The notes beneath the pieces are model-generated. The model did no database searches. It had not been told where the DNA came from and saw only the letters and a program-made list of their open reading frames with translations. A stretch of DNA of 38,215 bases from Firmicutes bacterium CAG:646. GTDB taxonomy: Bacteria; Bacillota; Clostridia; Lachnospirales; Lachnospiraceae. The DNA lies in the NCBI GenBank assembly GCA_000432335.1, contig HF995359.1:1-38215 (forward strand), in the 5' to 3' direction. The position numbers were made by a program, and so were the translations under genes. This document shows, piece by piece, positions 15,733 through 24,213 of this stretch. Every line of letters begins with the position of its first letter. Position 1 is the stretch's first letter.

Positions 15733-15788
15733 TGTACCCCCGGCAGATGTACACATCGGAGGGAACCTAATAAGATGCCGGGGGCACA
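15733..15788. other. Long stem-loop after the 73-residue protein gene
   Basis: TGTACCCCCGGCA (15733-15745) pairs with TGCCGGGGGCACA (15776-15788), 12 of 13 positions. The 30-base loop contains a further GATG/CATC hairpin. There is no clear T-run on the minus strand. It probably ends or stabilises the small operon transcript. Confidence 0.5.
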
Positions 15789-15801
15789 TTGTTCTGTACA
15801 G

Positions 15802-16023
15802 TTATTCTTCCTTCACTTTACCAAATTCCAGACGCTCAAGATTCCCTTCCTGATCTTCCACATAGTCTCTCATATAGGTAGCATTTTCAGCGATCTTATG
15901 CGCTTTCACAATCTCTCCGGGCGTACTGGGACTTCCATCCAGCCACAAGGGAATTCCCTGCTTCGCATAACTGTCCAGTTCTCTGCGAAAATCATCTTTT
16001 CCTTTTTTGCTTTTTTTCTTCAT
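15802..16023 (-). CDS. Small hypothetical protein, 73 residues
   Basis: The N-terminus is very basic (MKKKSKKGKDD), followed by a helical segment and IPLWLDGSPSTPGEIVKAHKI; the C-terminus is acidic. I recognise no family. It has no membrane segment or cysteine. The start overlaps (ATGA) the stop of a decayed upstream frame, suggesting it was once co-translated with that gene. A minus-strand promoter at 16351-16324 could still drive it. Real coding is supported by the amino-acid composition and the ATGA overlap. Confidence 0.65.
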   Translation of the reverse strand: MKKKSKKGKDDFRRELDSYAKQGIPLWLDGSPSTPGEIVKAHKIAENATYMRDYVEDQEGNLERLEFGKVKEE

Positions 16024-16145
16024 TTTTCAATAAACAGCAGAATTACTCGTGATATATTATTTTCCGCTGCCAGGGTCAAAAAGTCATAAGCCCTGACATA
16101 CTTTCCGCTCTCCTCTCTTAAATTTTCCAAAAAGCCTGTGGTTTG
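16020..16145 (-). pseudogene. 3' remnant of a gene co-translated with the 73-residue protein
   Basis: The minus-strand frame ending at the TGA at 16022-16020 reads GFLENLREESGKYV, then RAYDFLTLAAENN, then ISRVILLFIEK. This is protein-like sequence that stops abruptly at an in-frame TAA (16148-16146). It overlaps the next ORF by ATGA. A promoter at 16351-16324 and a short frame after GAAAGGA (about 16295) suggest the original 5' end. The middle of the gene appears deleted or replaced. The family is not recognised. Confidence 0.5.
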
Positions 16146-16323
16146 TTAGAAAAGATGACACCTGTCCCTGTTACTTTTATTCATACTTTTTTGTAAATTG
16201 GAATATAGTACGGTGAACAACCGAATAGAAAATACTCAGAAACTTTGAAATGAAATTAGAACTTCAACTTTATAGGCTGGCATCACATCCTTTCTTTGGA
16301 CTGTGCCACCTCTTCTACTCTCC

Positions 16324-16351
16324 ATTATAAGCTCTTTTCTTTTATTTGCAA
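16324..16351 (-). promoter_or_regulatory. Promoter of the decayed gene and the 73-residue protein
   Basis: On the minus strand TTGCAA (16351-16346), a 16-base spacer and TATAAT (16329-16324). No intact gene follows until 16023. Confidence 0.5.
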
Positions 16352-16390
16352 GAAACTTTTCGGAAAAACTATGAAAAAATTATGAACCTC

Positions 16391-16420
16391 TTTACATTCT
16401 CGAGGATTTCAGTATATAAT
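16391..16420 (+). promoter_or_regulatory. Promoter of mecA
   Basis: TTTACA (16391-16396), an 18-base spacer and TATAAT (16415-16420) lie about 90 bases before the mecA start. Confidence 0.55.
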
Positions 16421-16509
16421 AAACTAGAATCATTATATGTAAAATGTTGTGGGTACTTTTTGTATCCGGCATTTCCAATTAGAATCGTTATAAAAAGGAT
16501 GTGATATCT

Positions 16510-17295
16510 GTGAAAATAGAAAAAATAAACGATAATCAAATTCGCTGTACCCTCACCCGGGATGATCTGGCAAATCGACAGATCAAACTCAGCGAACTGG
16601 CTTACGGAACAGAAAAAGCAAAAAACCTTTTCCGTGATATGATGCTGCAGGCACAAGATGAGTTTGGATTTGAAGCGGATAATATTCCTCTGATGATCGA
16701 AGCTATCCCCATCACACCGGACAGTATCGTATTGATCATCACAAAAGTAGAAGATCCGGAAGAGCTGGATACCCGTTTTTCCAAATTCGCCATGAACGAA
16801 GATGACAGTCCTGTTTCTGTCTCTGATGTACCTGATATCTCCGGGGCAGATGATATTCTGGATTTGTTCCAAAAGCTGTGTGAAAGCAAGCTGAAAAAAT
16901 CTTCTTCCATGAAAAAGAAAGAAAAAGCTCCATCCAGCAAGTCTAAAGTTTCAGAGGAAGAAACAACAGTTCCGGAAGATAACTCCGAGGAAAAGTCCCC
17001 GAATCTGACCCGAATTTTCACTTTCCCGGACTTGGATGTGATCATCTCCGCTTCCCGTGGGTTAAATGGATGTTATGACGGTGAAAATACCCTGTATAAG
17101 GATAAAAATCAGAACTACCTTTTGATTCTCCACCAAACAGACAGTACTCCCGAAGAATTTAACAAAGTATGTAATATTCTCTCCGAATACGGAAGAGGAA
17201 GAGCATGCTCTTCTTCTGTAGAAGCATACTTAACAGAGCATGGGGAAGTCATCATTTCTCAGCAAGCTCTGCAGCAGCTTTTTCAGCTGACATAA
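16510..17295 (+). CDS. mecA: Adaptor protein MecA
   Basis: This 261-residue ClpC adaptor recruits substrates, such as competence factors in Bacillus, to ClpCP proteolysis. The N-terminal substrate-binding domain opens with the conserved VKIEKINDNQIRCTLTRDDL. A charged linker (about 130-165, Lys- and Glu-rich) leads to the ClpC-binding C-terminal domain (LTRIFTFPDLDVIISASRGL onward). The frame opens at a GTG at 16501, but the GTG at 16510 has AAGGAT at correct distance and matches the family start. It is monocistronic with its own promoter and terminator. Confidence 0.94.
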   Translation: MKIEKINDNQIRCTLTRDDLANRQIKLSELAYGTEKAKNLFRDMMLQAQDEFGFEADNIPLMIEAIPITPDSIVLIITKVEDPEELDTRFSKFAMNEDDSPVSVSDVPDISGADDILDLFQKLCESKLKKSSSMKKKEKAPSSKSKVSEEETTVPEDNSEEKSPNLTRIFTFPDLDVIISASRGLNGCYDGENTLYKDKNQNYLLILHQTDSTPEEFNKVCNILSEYGRGRACSSSVEAYLTEHGEVIISQQALQQLFQLT

Positions 17296-17302
17296 GATAA
17301 AC

Positions 17303-17346
17303 AAGGGTTGTTACCTCTGAAAAAATACCAGATGATAACAACCCTT
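17303..17346. terminator. Bidirectional terminator between mecA and the DUF1858 gene
   Basis: A perfect 11-bp stem (AAGGGTTGTTA with TAACAACCCTT) encloses a 22-base loop and is followed by TTTGACTTTT on the plus strand. It separates two convergent genes. Confidence 0.75.
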
Positions 17347-17369
17347 TGACTTTTAAAACAATTCCTCAA

Positions 17370-17570
17370 TTACTGAGCCAGATAATCATTAATCTGATCT
17401 ACCAGCATATCTGCATCAATTCCATGAACCATCGCTGCTTCTTCCAGACTTTCTCCCTGTGCGGATGGGCAGCCAATGCAATGCATACCTGCTCTCATCA
17501 GAATTGCTATAATATTCTGATCAATATTGATCAAATCTGCAATAATCATATCTTTGGAAACTTTTGCCAT
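17370..17570 (-). CDS. DUF1858 redox disulfide protein
   Basis: This 66-residue protein of the hybrid-cluster-protein-associated redox disulfide family (DUF1858) has the conserved GMHCIGCPSAQGESLEEAAMVHG, with a CxxC pair at Cys30 and Cys33. It is cytoplasmic and probably a small thiol redox carrier. A GGAGG site and a minus-strand promoter with TATAAT precede it. It is divergent from the ferredoxin gene, another small electron carrier. Confidence 0.88.
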   Translation of the reverse strand: MAKVSKDMIIADLINIDQNIIAILMRAGMHCIGCPSAQGESLEEAAMVHGIDADMLVDQINDYLAQ

Positions 17571-17636
17571 TATGATATCCTCCTTTTCTTTGACCTGTAA
17601 AAGCGAAGCCTGACTATCGTCACACTTACTTTTTCC

Positions 17637-17665
17637 ATTATAATACCTTTCTATTCCCTTCGCAA
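17637..17665 (-). promoter_or_regulatory. Promoter of the DUF1858 gene
   Basis: On the minus strand TTGCGA (17665-17660), a 17-base spacer and TATAAT (17642-17637). Confidence 0.6.
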
Positions 17666-17706
17666 CTGATTTGTTTCACTTCCTGTCATTGTTCCAAATT
17701 TAGTAC

Positions 17707-17735
17707 TTGTAATCTTGCTCTTCTTATATTAGAAT
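17707..17735 (+). promoter_or_regulatory. Promoter of the ferredoxin gene
   Basis: TTGTAA (17707-17712), a 17-base spacer and TAGAAT (17730-17735) lie 60 bases before the ATG at 17796. A strong AAAGGAGG ribosome site is in between. Confidence 0.6.
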
Positions 17736-17795
17736 GTGCTTAGAACCTGATGTGGTGCATCCTTTCAGGTAATACTATAAAGGAGGAACAAAACT

Positions 17796-17966
17796 ATGGC
17801 ATACGTTATTACAGATGAATGTGTATCCTGCGGAACATGTGCAGCTGAATGTCCAGTAGAAGCTATCAGCGAAGGCGATGACAAATACGTTATCGATGCT
17901 GATACATGTGTAGACTGCGGAACATGTGCAGGTGTTTGTCCTACAGAAGCTATCGTAGAAGGCTAA
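17796..17966 (+). CDS. 2[4Fe-4S] ferredoxin
   Basis: This 56-residue clostridial-type ferredoxin has two CxxCxxCxxxCP cluster motifs (CVSCGTCAAECP and CVDCGTCAGVCP). It carries low-potential electrons for hydrogenase, pyruvate:ferredoxin oxidoreductase and related enzymes in the cytoplasm. AAAGGAGG lies ten bases before the ATG. A terminator follows directly, so it is a single-gene unit. The short internal repeat of two near-identical halves is typical of the family. Confidence 0.97.
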   Translation: MAYVITDECVSCGTCAAECPVEAISEGDDKYVIDADTCVDCGTCAGVCPTEAIVEG

Positions 17967-17974
17967 TTACATAC

Positions 17975-18006
17975 AAAAGCGGAGTGGATCATTCCTCTCC
18001 GCTTTT
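17975..18006. terminator. Bidirectional terminator between ferredoxin and the MerR gene
   Basis: A perfect 10-bp stem (AAAAGCGGAG with CTCCGCTTTT) has A-rich and T-rich ends on both sides. It can serve the ferredoxin gene and the convergent MerR gene. Confidence 0.8.
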
Positions 18007-18009
18007 GCT

Positions 18010-18585
18010 TTATCCTTTTTTTCTTCCCTTCTTTGCCGGCACATCCTCGGTAACCGCTACCATCTTTCTGGACTGCTGATGTCGGCGGATCGCCTCATCC
18101 AGCCTGCGATACCTTCCTTCCTTTTTTTCACTTCTCTCAATATCGTGAATCAGCCGCTCCATGATCAGAACAAACTTTTCTTCCTTGGTTTTTCCCTCCG
18201 AAGCCGTCTCAGAATCTTTAGCTTCCGGCAGAACCTCCGTCTGCTCAGATTTCTCCTGAATCTCTTTTTCTCTTTCTATTTGAAAACGCTGAGGCTTTAC
18301 AAGCACCACCCGGGGTAATTCTTTCTCCGCCTGTTCCTCCCGACAATCATCCTCCTGTTTTTCATCTTCGTGAACCTTTTCCTTAATCGCACGAAGCTGC
18401 AGCCCTTTTTTCTTCAGCTCTTTTATATCCAGAAATCTCTGAATATCTTTCTCGGTATAGTATCGATGTCCCATTTCATTCCTCCCAATCGGCAGTTCCA
18501 GCTCTTCCTCCCAGTACCGCAGTACATGAGATTCTACTTGAACCAGCTTTGCCGCCTCGGAAATCAAATATCTGGTTTCATTCAT
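18010..18585 (-). CDS. MerR-family regulator
   Basis: This 191-residue protein has an N-terminal MerR winged helix (YLISEAAKLVQVESHVLRYWEEELEL, then GHRYYTEKDIQRFLDIKELKKKGLQL). A long charged, low-complexity region follows, with a basic tail ending PAKKGRKKG. The frame opens at 18642, but the ATG at 18585 is chosen because GGAGG (overlapping an earlier ATG at 18600) is correctly placed. It lies downstream of dnaB on the same strand. There are no metal-binding Cys residues, so it is unlikely to be a classical metal sensor. Confidence 0.85.
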   Translation of the reverse strand: MNETRYLISEAAKLVQVESHVLRYWEEELELPIGRNEMGHRYYTEKDIQRFLDIKELKKKGLQLRAIKEKVHEDEKQEDDCREEQAEKELPRVVLVKPQRFQIEREKEIQEKSEQTEVLPEAKDSETASEGKTKEEKFVLIMERLIHDIERSEKKEGRYRRLDEAIRRHQQSRKMVAVTEDVPAKKGRKKG

Positions 18586-18701
18586 ATACTTAACCTCCAT
18601 AAGAACGTGATATCGCGATAAACAAGCCAGACTTGTCTCCACTCACTACCATTCATTATATCATTCATCCGACGAAATACAAGAAATTCTCTTCGACACT
18701 T

Positions 18702-20036
<1,335 letters not shown>

Positions 20037-20049
20037 GAAAAACTTCCTC

Positions 20050-20496
20050 CTAAGCTTCTTTTACGATCACTTTTAATTCTCCCGTCACCTTTGGATGGAG
20101 ACGTACCGATACGATCGTTGTACCCAGTTCCCGGATAGGATTCGGAAGCTGCATCTTTTTCTTATCAATATCATAGCCTAACTGTTCTTTTACTGCCTCT
20201 GAAATTTCTTTTGTAGAGACAGAACCGAAGGTTCTTCCTCCCTCTCCAACTTTAATCGTTACCACTACTTCCTTATCTTTTAATTCATCCGCAAAAGCTT
20301 TTGCCGCATCCAGATTTTCCTGGGCAACTTTCTCCTCATGCGCTTTCTGAAGTTTCAGATCATTCATGTTCTTTGTAGTCGCTTCCACACCCAATTTTTT
20401 AGGCAAAAGCATATTTCTTGCATAGCCGTCGCTTACATTTACTACCTGGCCCTTTTTTCCCAGGGATTTTACATCTTCCAATAAAATTACTTTCAT
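20050..20496 (-). CDS. rplI: 50S ribosomal protein L9
   Basis: This 148-residue protein has the N-terminal L9 domain (MKVILLEDVKSLGKKGQVV, DGYARNMLLPKKLG), a connecting helix and a C-terminal domain containing EGGRTFGSVSTKEI. The frame opens slightly upstream, but the ATG at 20496 is the family start. The TAA of gdpP lies one base before it. The GAAGGAG ribosome site lies in the last gdpP codons, indicating translational coupling. Confidence 0.97.
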   Translation of the reverse strand: MKVILLEDVKSLGKKGQVVNVSDGYARNMLLPKKLGVEATTKNMNDLKLQKAHEEKVAQENLDAAKAFADELKDKEVVVTIKVGEGGRTFGSVSTKEISEAVKEQLGYDIDKKKMQLPNPIRELGTTIVSVRLHPKVTGELKVIVKEA

Positions 20497-20497
20497 T

Positions 20498-22543
20498 TTA
20501 AATATCTCCTTCATCCAACATTTTCTGTAACGTTCGCTTCAGCGTATCTGTCGCCTCCGCAATACTATAATGTTCCAGCTGTGCGCCGGCAATATTCAAA
20601 TGACCGCCGCCGCCCAACCGTTCCATAATAACCTGTACATTGATCTCATCAATAGACCTTGCGCTGATATAAATCGTATTTCGATAATCGGTAAGCACAA
20701 AGGATGCCCGCACACCGATCACATTGAGAAGCTCATTTGCCGCCTGCGCCCCCACCACAGTAGGACTTTCCAGCCCTTCGCTGGGACACACGGAAATAGC
20801 AAAATGTTCCCGGAACAGTTCTGCATTCCGAATTGCCTCTCCTTTTGCCCTGTAATCTTCTACATTCTCCCGGAACAGTTTTCTCACCCTGGTTACATCC
20901 GCTCCACATCTTCGCAGGAAGGCGGCCGCCTCAAAGGTACGTACTCCGGTCTTCGTGAGGAAATTATTGGTATCGATCATAATTCCGGCATAAATACTGT
21001 CCGCTTCAATATTTCGAATACGGATTCCATCTGCAAAATACTGAAGGATTTCTGCCACCATTTCACAAGCCGAAGATGCATACGGCTCAATATAGGAAAG
21101 CACCGCATTCTGGATCACATCCTTACCCTGTCGGTGATGATCGAGAACCACAATCGTTTTTGTCATCGACAGCAGTTCCTCACACTCCGTATAATTCGGT
21201 CGGTTTGTATCTACCACCACGACAACGGTATTATCATCTACAATCTCCTTCGCCTCATGACTATTCACAAACATTCGGGAATCGTATTCCTGACTGTGAA
21301 GAAATCCATCCATCAGCGGGCGAATAGAAGAAGTGGGCGTATTGATCACAATATATGCCTTTTTTTCCAGCGTCTTTGCCGCCCGATAGATACCGATCGC
21401 AGCGCCAAAGGTATCTACATCTGTGATCTTATGTCCCATAACTACCACTTTATCCTTACTGCTCATAAACTCTTTCAGCGCATGTGCTTTTACACGAGCC
21501 TTCACACGGGTGGTTTTCTCCATCATCTGGGACTTTCCGCCATAATACGTGATATTATTGCCATCCTTCACCACCACCTGATCGCCGCCACGTCCAAGAG
21601 CCAGCTCCATAGCGATTCTGGCGTATTCCGAAGTGTGCGCATACGTATCCGCATTCATACCGATACCGATACTGATAGTCACTGCCATTTCATTTCCAAT
21701 ATTAACGGTTTTTACTTCCTCCAGAATACTGAACTTTTTCTCTTTCAGGATATCCAGAGACTTTTTGCGCATCACCAGAAAATATTTGTCTTTTTCCAGC
21801 TTTTTCACAACGCCGTCGATACTTGCAAAATACTTATTGATCTTTCTATCGATAAGAGCGATCAGAAGAGAACTGCGTACTTCCTCCATACTTTCCAGAG
21901 CCTCTTCATAATTATCCAGATATAAAAGCCCCGTCACCAGCTTCTCTTCGTCTTTCTGGCGAATATAGCGCTTCAGCTCTGTCTCGTCAAATAAATACAT
22001 GGAGATCAGATAGCTTCTGTCTTTATCCGCTTCCACGATGCCAGAGGCATCCAAAAGCTCCTGAATCTCCACTCTTTTCATATTCAATCGATAACTGTGT
22101 TCCTGATAAACGATTTCCAGATCTCTCACTTCATCCGGAAGCGGTAATTTCTCCGAAGTCACCTCAGGAAAGATATTCCCAATAAATTTTCGATATCTTT
22201 TTTCTTTTCCGGTAAGGAATAAAAACTCATCATTCATCCAGAGAATCTTGCCATCTGCATCCAGAAGCGCATACGGAAGTGCAAAGCTTTGCATCAGATT
22301 CTTCTGCACCTGCCCGTATTGGGTAGCAAAAGAAATCAGCTCATTGAGAATGGAGGGACGTCTGTGAAAATACAGAAGGACCGCCGCCACAATGTAAACT
22401 GCAGTAAATCCTGTCGCAATCGCACCCGCCTTCACTTCCACCATATACAACATAACGTTCATGATGATCAGAAGGACTGTCATAATCAGAGGCCAACGCA
22501 GATAGGACTTCAACTGCCCTTTTAGTTTGATTTTTTCTTTCAT
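20498..22543 (-). CDS. gdpP: Cyclic-di-AMP phosphodiesterase GdpP
   Basis: This 681-residue membrane protein degrades c-di-AMP to pApA. Two N-terminal transmembrane helices (about 14-56) are followed by a degenerate PAS domain (about 85-160), a degenerate GGDEF domain (ALGRGGDQVVVK) and the DHH/DHHA1 catalytic module. The latter has GHKITDVDTFGAAIG, VVVVDTNRP, VVLDHHRQG and the terminal GGGGHLNIAGAQL. All catalytic blocks are intact. It is first in the gdpP-rplI-dnaB run. c-di-AMP turnover links it to potassium homeostasis and cell-wall stress. Confidence 0.95.
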   Translation of the reverse strand: MKEKIKLKGQLKSYLRWPLIMTVLLIIMNVMLYMVEVKAGAIATGFTAVYIVAAVLLYFHRRPSILNELISFATQYGQVQKNLMQSFALPYALLDADGKILWMNDEFLFLTGKEKRYRKFIGNIFPEVTSEKLPLPDEVRDLEIVYQEHSYRLNMKRVEIQELLDASGIVEADKDRSYLISMYLFDETELKRYIRQKDEEKLVTGLLYLDNYEEALESMEEVRSSLLIALIDRKINKYFASIDGVVKKLEKDKYFLVMRKKSLDILKEKKFSILEEVKTVNIGNEMAVTISIGIGMNADTYAHTSEYARIAMELALGRGGDQVVVKDGNNITYYGGKSQMMEKTTRVKARVKAHALKEFMSSKDKVVVMGHKITDVDTFGAAIGIYRAAKTLEKKAYIVINTPTSSIRPLMDGFLHSQEYDSRMFVNSHEAKEIVDDNTVVVVVDTNRPNYTECEELLSMTKTIVVLDHHRQGKDVIQNAVLSYIEPYASSACEMVAEILQYFADGIRIRNIEADSIYAGIMIDTNNFLTKTGVRTFEAAAFLRRCGADVTRVRKLFRENVEDYRAKGEAIRNAELFREHFAISVCPSEGLESPTVVGAQAANELLNVIGVRASFVLTDYRNTIYISARSIDEINVQVIMERLGGGGHLNIAGAQLEHYSIAEATDTLKRTLQKMLDEGDI

Positions 22544-22678
22544 ATCTTTTACCTATTTCCACCTGTCTAAAAGAGGACTGCTCCCTCACACCCGATCGTA
22601 TGCTGCAGTCCCACACATTACTACCCATCCATTATAACATTTCCCTCTGCAATAAAAAAGTCTTTTTTTAACTTAAAA

Positions 22679-22704
22679 ACCAGCAGGTATATACCTGCTG
22701 GTTC
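22679..22704 (-). terminator. Terminator of the rpsF-ssb-rpsR operon
   Basis: A perfect 26-base palindrome (AACCAGCAGGTAT and its complement) is followed on the minus strand by TTTTTAAGTT. It lies 15 bases after the rpsR stop. Confidence 0.85.
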
Positions 22705-22718
22705 CATGTACATCTTAA

Positions 22719-22982
22719 TTAGTCTGTCACATATGGCATAATAGCGATATGTCTTGCTTTTTTGATCTCTACAGTCAGAGCTCTCTGATGTTTTGCACAG
22801 TTTCCTGTGATTCTTCTGGGAAGGATTTTTCCTCTCTCAGAAACGTATTTTCTTAATTTATTTACATCTTTGTAGCTGATTTCGTTATTCTCTTTACCAC
22901 AGAATACACAAACTTTTTTTCTTCTGCGACCGCCTCTTCTCTTCATTGGAGATTCTGGTCTTTCACCTTTATTGTAAGCCAT
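22719..22982 (-). CDS. rpsR: 30S ribosomal protein S18
   Basis: This 87-residue protein has the S18 core VCVFCGKENNEISYKDVNKLRKYVSERGKI, then GNCAKHQRALTVEIKKARHIA. Cysteines at CVFC and at NCAKH suggest a zinc-binding (C+) form. It is the last gene of the rpsF-ssb-rpsR operon, with GGAGG before the ATG. S18 pairs with S6 in the small subunit. Confidence 0.97.
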   Translation of the reverse strand: MAYNKGERPESPMKRRGGRRRKKVCVFCGKENNEISYKDVNKLRKYVSERGKILPRRITGNCAKHQRALTVEIKKARHIAIMPYVTD

Positions 22983-23040
22983 GAGTCTTACCTCCTTTTT
23001 ACAAATCTGATCTCAGATGACCGCTCATCTGACCTATATG

Positions 23041-23517
23041 CTAGTTGAATGGCAGTTCCTCGTCGATACCATCGGGAATATTCATAAATCCATCTGCTGA
23101 TGCGCTGCTTCCGCCTCCCATAGGAGCAGACGGAGCGCTGCTTGAACCGGCAAAGCCTCCGCCGAAATTATTACCACCCTGGTAATGATCGCTGGCTGCC
23201 TTGCTCTCTGCAAATTCCTGATCTTCTACCACAACCTCTGTTGTATAAACCTTCTGTCCGTCCCGGTTGGTATAGCTTCCTGTCTGGATCCGACCGCTGA
23301 CAACAATCTTTAATCCCTGACGAAAATATTTCTCGGCAAACTCTGCGGTTCTTCCGAAAGATACGCAACTGATAAAGTCAGCAGTTGCCTCTCCGTCTCT
23401 CTTAAATCTTCTGTCTACAGCCAGAGTGTATCGTGCGATTGCCAATGAATTCTCTCCTGCTGAATATCTTACTTCAGGATCTCTTGTTAAACGTCCCATT
23501 AAAATAACTTTGTTCAT
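23041..23517 (-). CDS. ssb: Single-stranded DNA-binding protein
   Basis: This 158-residue protein has an N-terminal OB fold (MNKVILMGRLTRDPEVRY, FISCVSFGRTAEFAEKYFRQG, VVEDQEFAES), a Gly/Ser-rich flexible tail and the acidic C-terminal tip DEELPFN that recruits repair and replication partners. It lies between rpsF and rpsR, the conserved order. GAGAGGT precedes the ATG. Confidence 0.97.
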   Translation of the reverse strand: MNKVILMGRLTRDPEVRYSAGENSLAIARYTLAVDRRFKRDGEATADFISCVSFGRTAEFAEKYFRQGLKIVVSGRIQTGSYTNRDGQKVYTTEVVVEDQEFAESKAASDHYQGGNNFGGGFAGSSSAPSAPMGGGSSASADGFMNIPDGIDEELPFN

Positions 23518-23589
23518 ATTCTTACCTCTCTTTATAAGTCTCTACAGGTACCATACAAACCTTTAATGGGCTTTTTGGCACTTAAGAAA

Positions 23590-23877
23590 TTAAGCTTCTT
23601 TTTTTACAACTAAATATCTCAGAACATTGTCCATGATACGTACATGTCTCTCAACTTCTGCCGGGCATGTAGCGTCTGCTTCGAACTGGATGAAATAGTA
23701 GAAGCCTTCTCTCATTTTCTGAACTTCGTAAGCTAATCTTTTCTTACCCCATTCTTCCACTTCTGTAACGGTTCCGCCGTAACGTGTCACATAATTTTTT
23801 GCTTTCTCAACTACGGCTTCACGAGCTTCATCCTCGATTTTTGCATTCACAACCAATGCTAATTCGTATTTGTTCAT
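23590..23877 (-). CDS. rpsF: 30S ribosomal protein S6
   Basis: This 95-residue protein has the S6 pattern (MNKYELALVVNAKIEDE, VTEVEEWGKKRLAYEVQKMREGFYYFIQF, ERHVRIMDNVLRYLVVK). It is first in the rpsF-ssb-rpsR operon. The upstream leader contains a TTCCGG/CCGGAA hairpin that may belong to an autoregulatory S6:S18-binding structure. AAAGGAGG precedes the ATG. Confidence 0.97.
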   Translation of the reverse strand: MNKYELALVVNAKIEDEAREAVVEKAKNYVTRYGGTVTEVEEWGKKRLAYEVQKMREGFYYFIQFEADATCPAEVERHVRIMDNVLRYLVVKKEA

Positions 23878-23906
23878 GCTGTTTTACCTCCTTTTGGACT
23901 TTTGGC

Positions 23907-23985
23907 TTCCGGAAATCTGTCCGGAAACAAGGATAAATAATATATCACGAGGTCTTATTCTACCATGCCGCCCATAAAAGTTCAA
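23907..23985 (-). promoter_or_regulatory. Promoter and leader hairpin of the rpsF operon
   Basis: On the minus strand TTGAAC (23985-23980), a 17-base spacer and TAGAAT (23962-23957). The leader carries TTCCGG (23926-23921) pairing with CCGGAA (23912-23907), followed by a CCAAAAG/CCAAAAGG repeat. It is a candidate S6:S18 autoregulatory leader. Confidence 0.5.
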
Positions 23986-24182
23986 GTATTTTCTGCATTA
24001 TTTTTCCTCAAATTTTTCGTATTTTTCTCCACCAGTTTTCTGGAAACCATGATCTGATGACCACACCCCATACATTTCAGCCGAAAATCTGCTCCCACCC
24101 GAAGGATTTCCCATTCGTTGCTCCCACAGGGATGCTGTTTTTTTAATTTCACAATATCTCCCACTTCATATTGATATGCCAT
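23982..24182 (-). CDS. DUF951 protein
   Basis: This 66-residue protein reads YQYEVGDIVKLKKQHPCGSNEWEILRVGADFRLKCMGCGHQIMVSRKLVEK. The conserved HPCGS and CMGCGH segments mark the DUF951 family (YyzM-like), usually found near rpsF in Firmicutes. The Cys pattern suggests zinc binding. The function is not established. It lies between the sirtuin gene and rpsF; its end overlaps the -35 region of the rpsF promoter. Confidence 0.9.
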   Translation of the reverse strand: MAYQYEVGDIVKLKKQHPCGSNEWEILRVGADFRLKCMGCGHQIMVSRKLVEKNTKNLRKNNAENT

Positions 24183-24213
24183 ATCTCTTCTCCCATTATC
24201 TGTCTTTTCCTGT

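Larger units (their letters stand above)
16146..16509. other. Region of about 360 bases without an intact gene
   Basis: It holds a minus-strand promoter (16351-16324), a plus-strand promoter for mecA (16391-16420) and no long open frame on either strand. The minus strand seems to carry decayed gene sequence. A GACACCTGTCCC run at 16158-16169 may belong to an inserted repeat. Confidence 0.5.

Noticed and set aside
20570..21925. A 451-codon open frame antisense to gdpP
   Set aside because: The sense strand encodes all GdpP domains. The antisense product is Cys- and His-rich with no recognisable motif, typical of a mirror frame.
22679..22704. The perfect 26-base palindrome as a regulator binding site
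   Set aside because: It sits just after rpsR and is followed by T-rich sequence on the minus strand, so a terminator explains it better.
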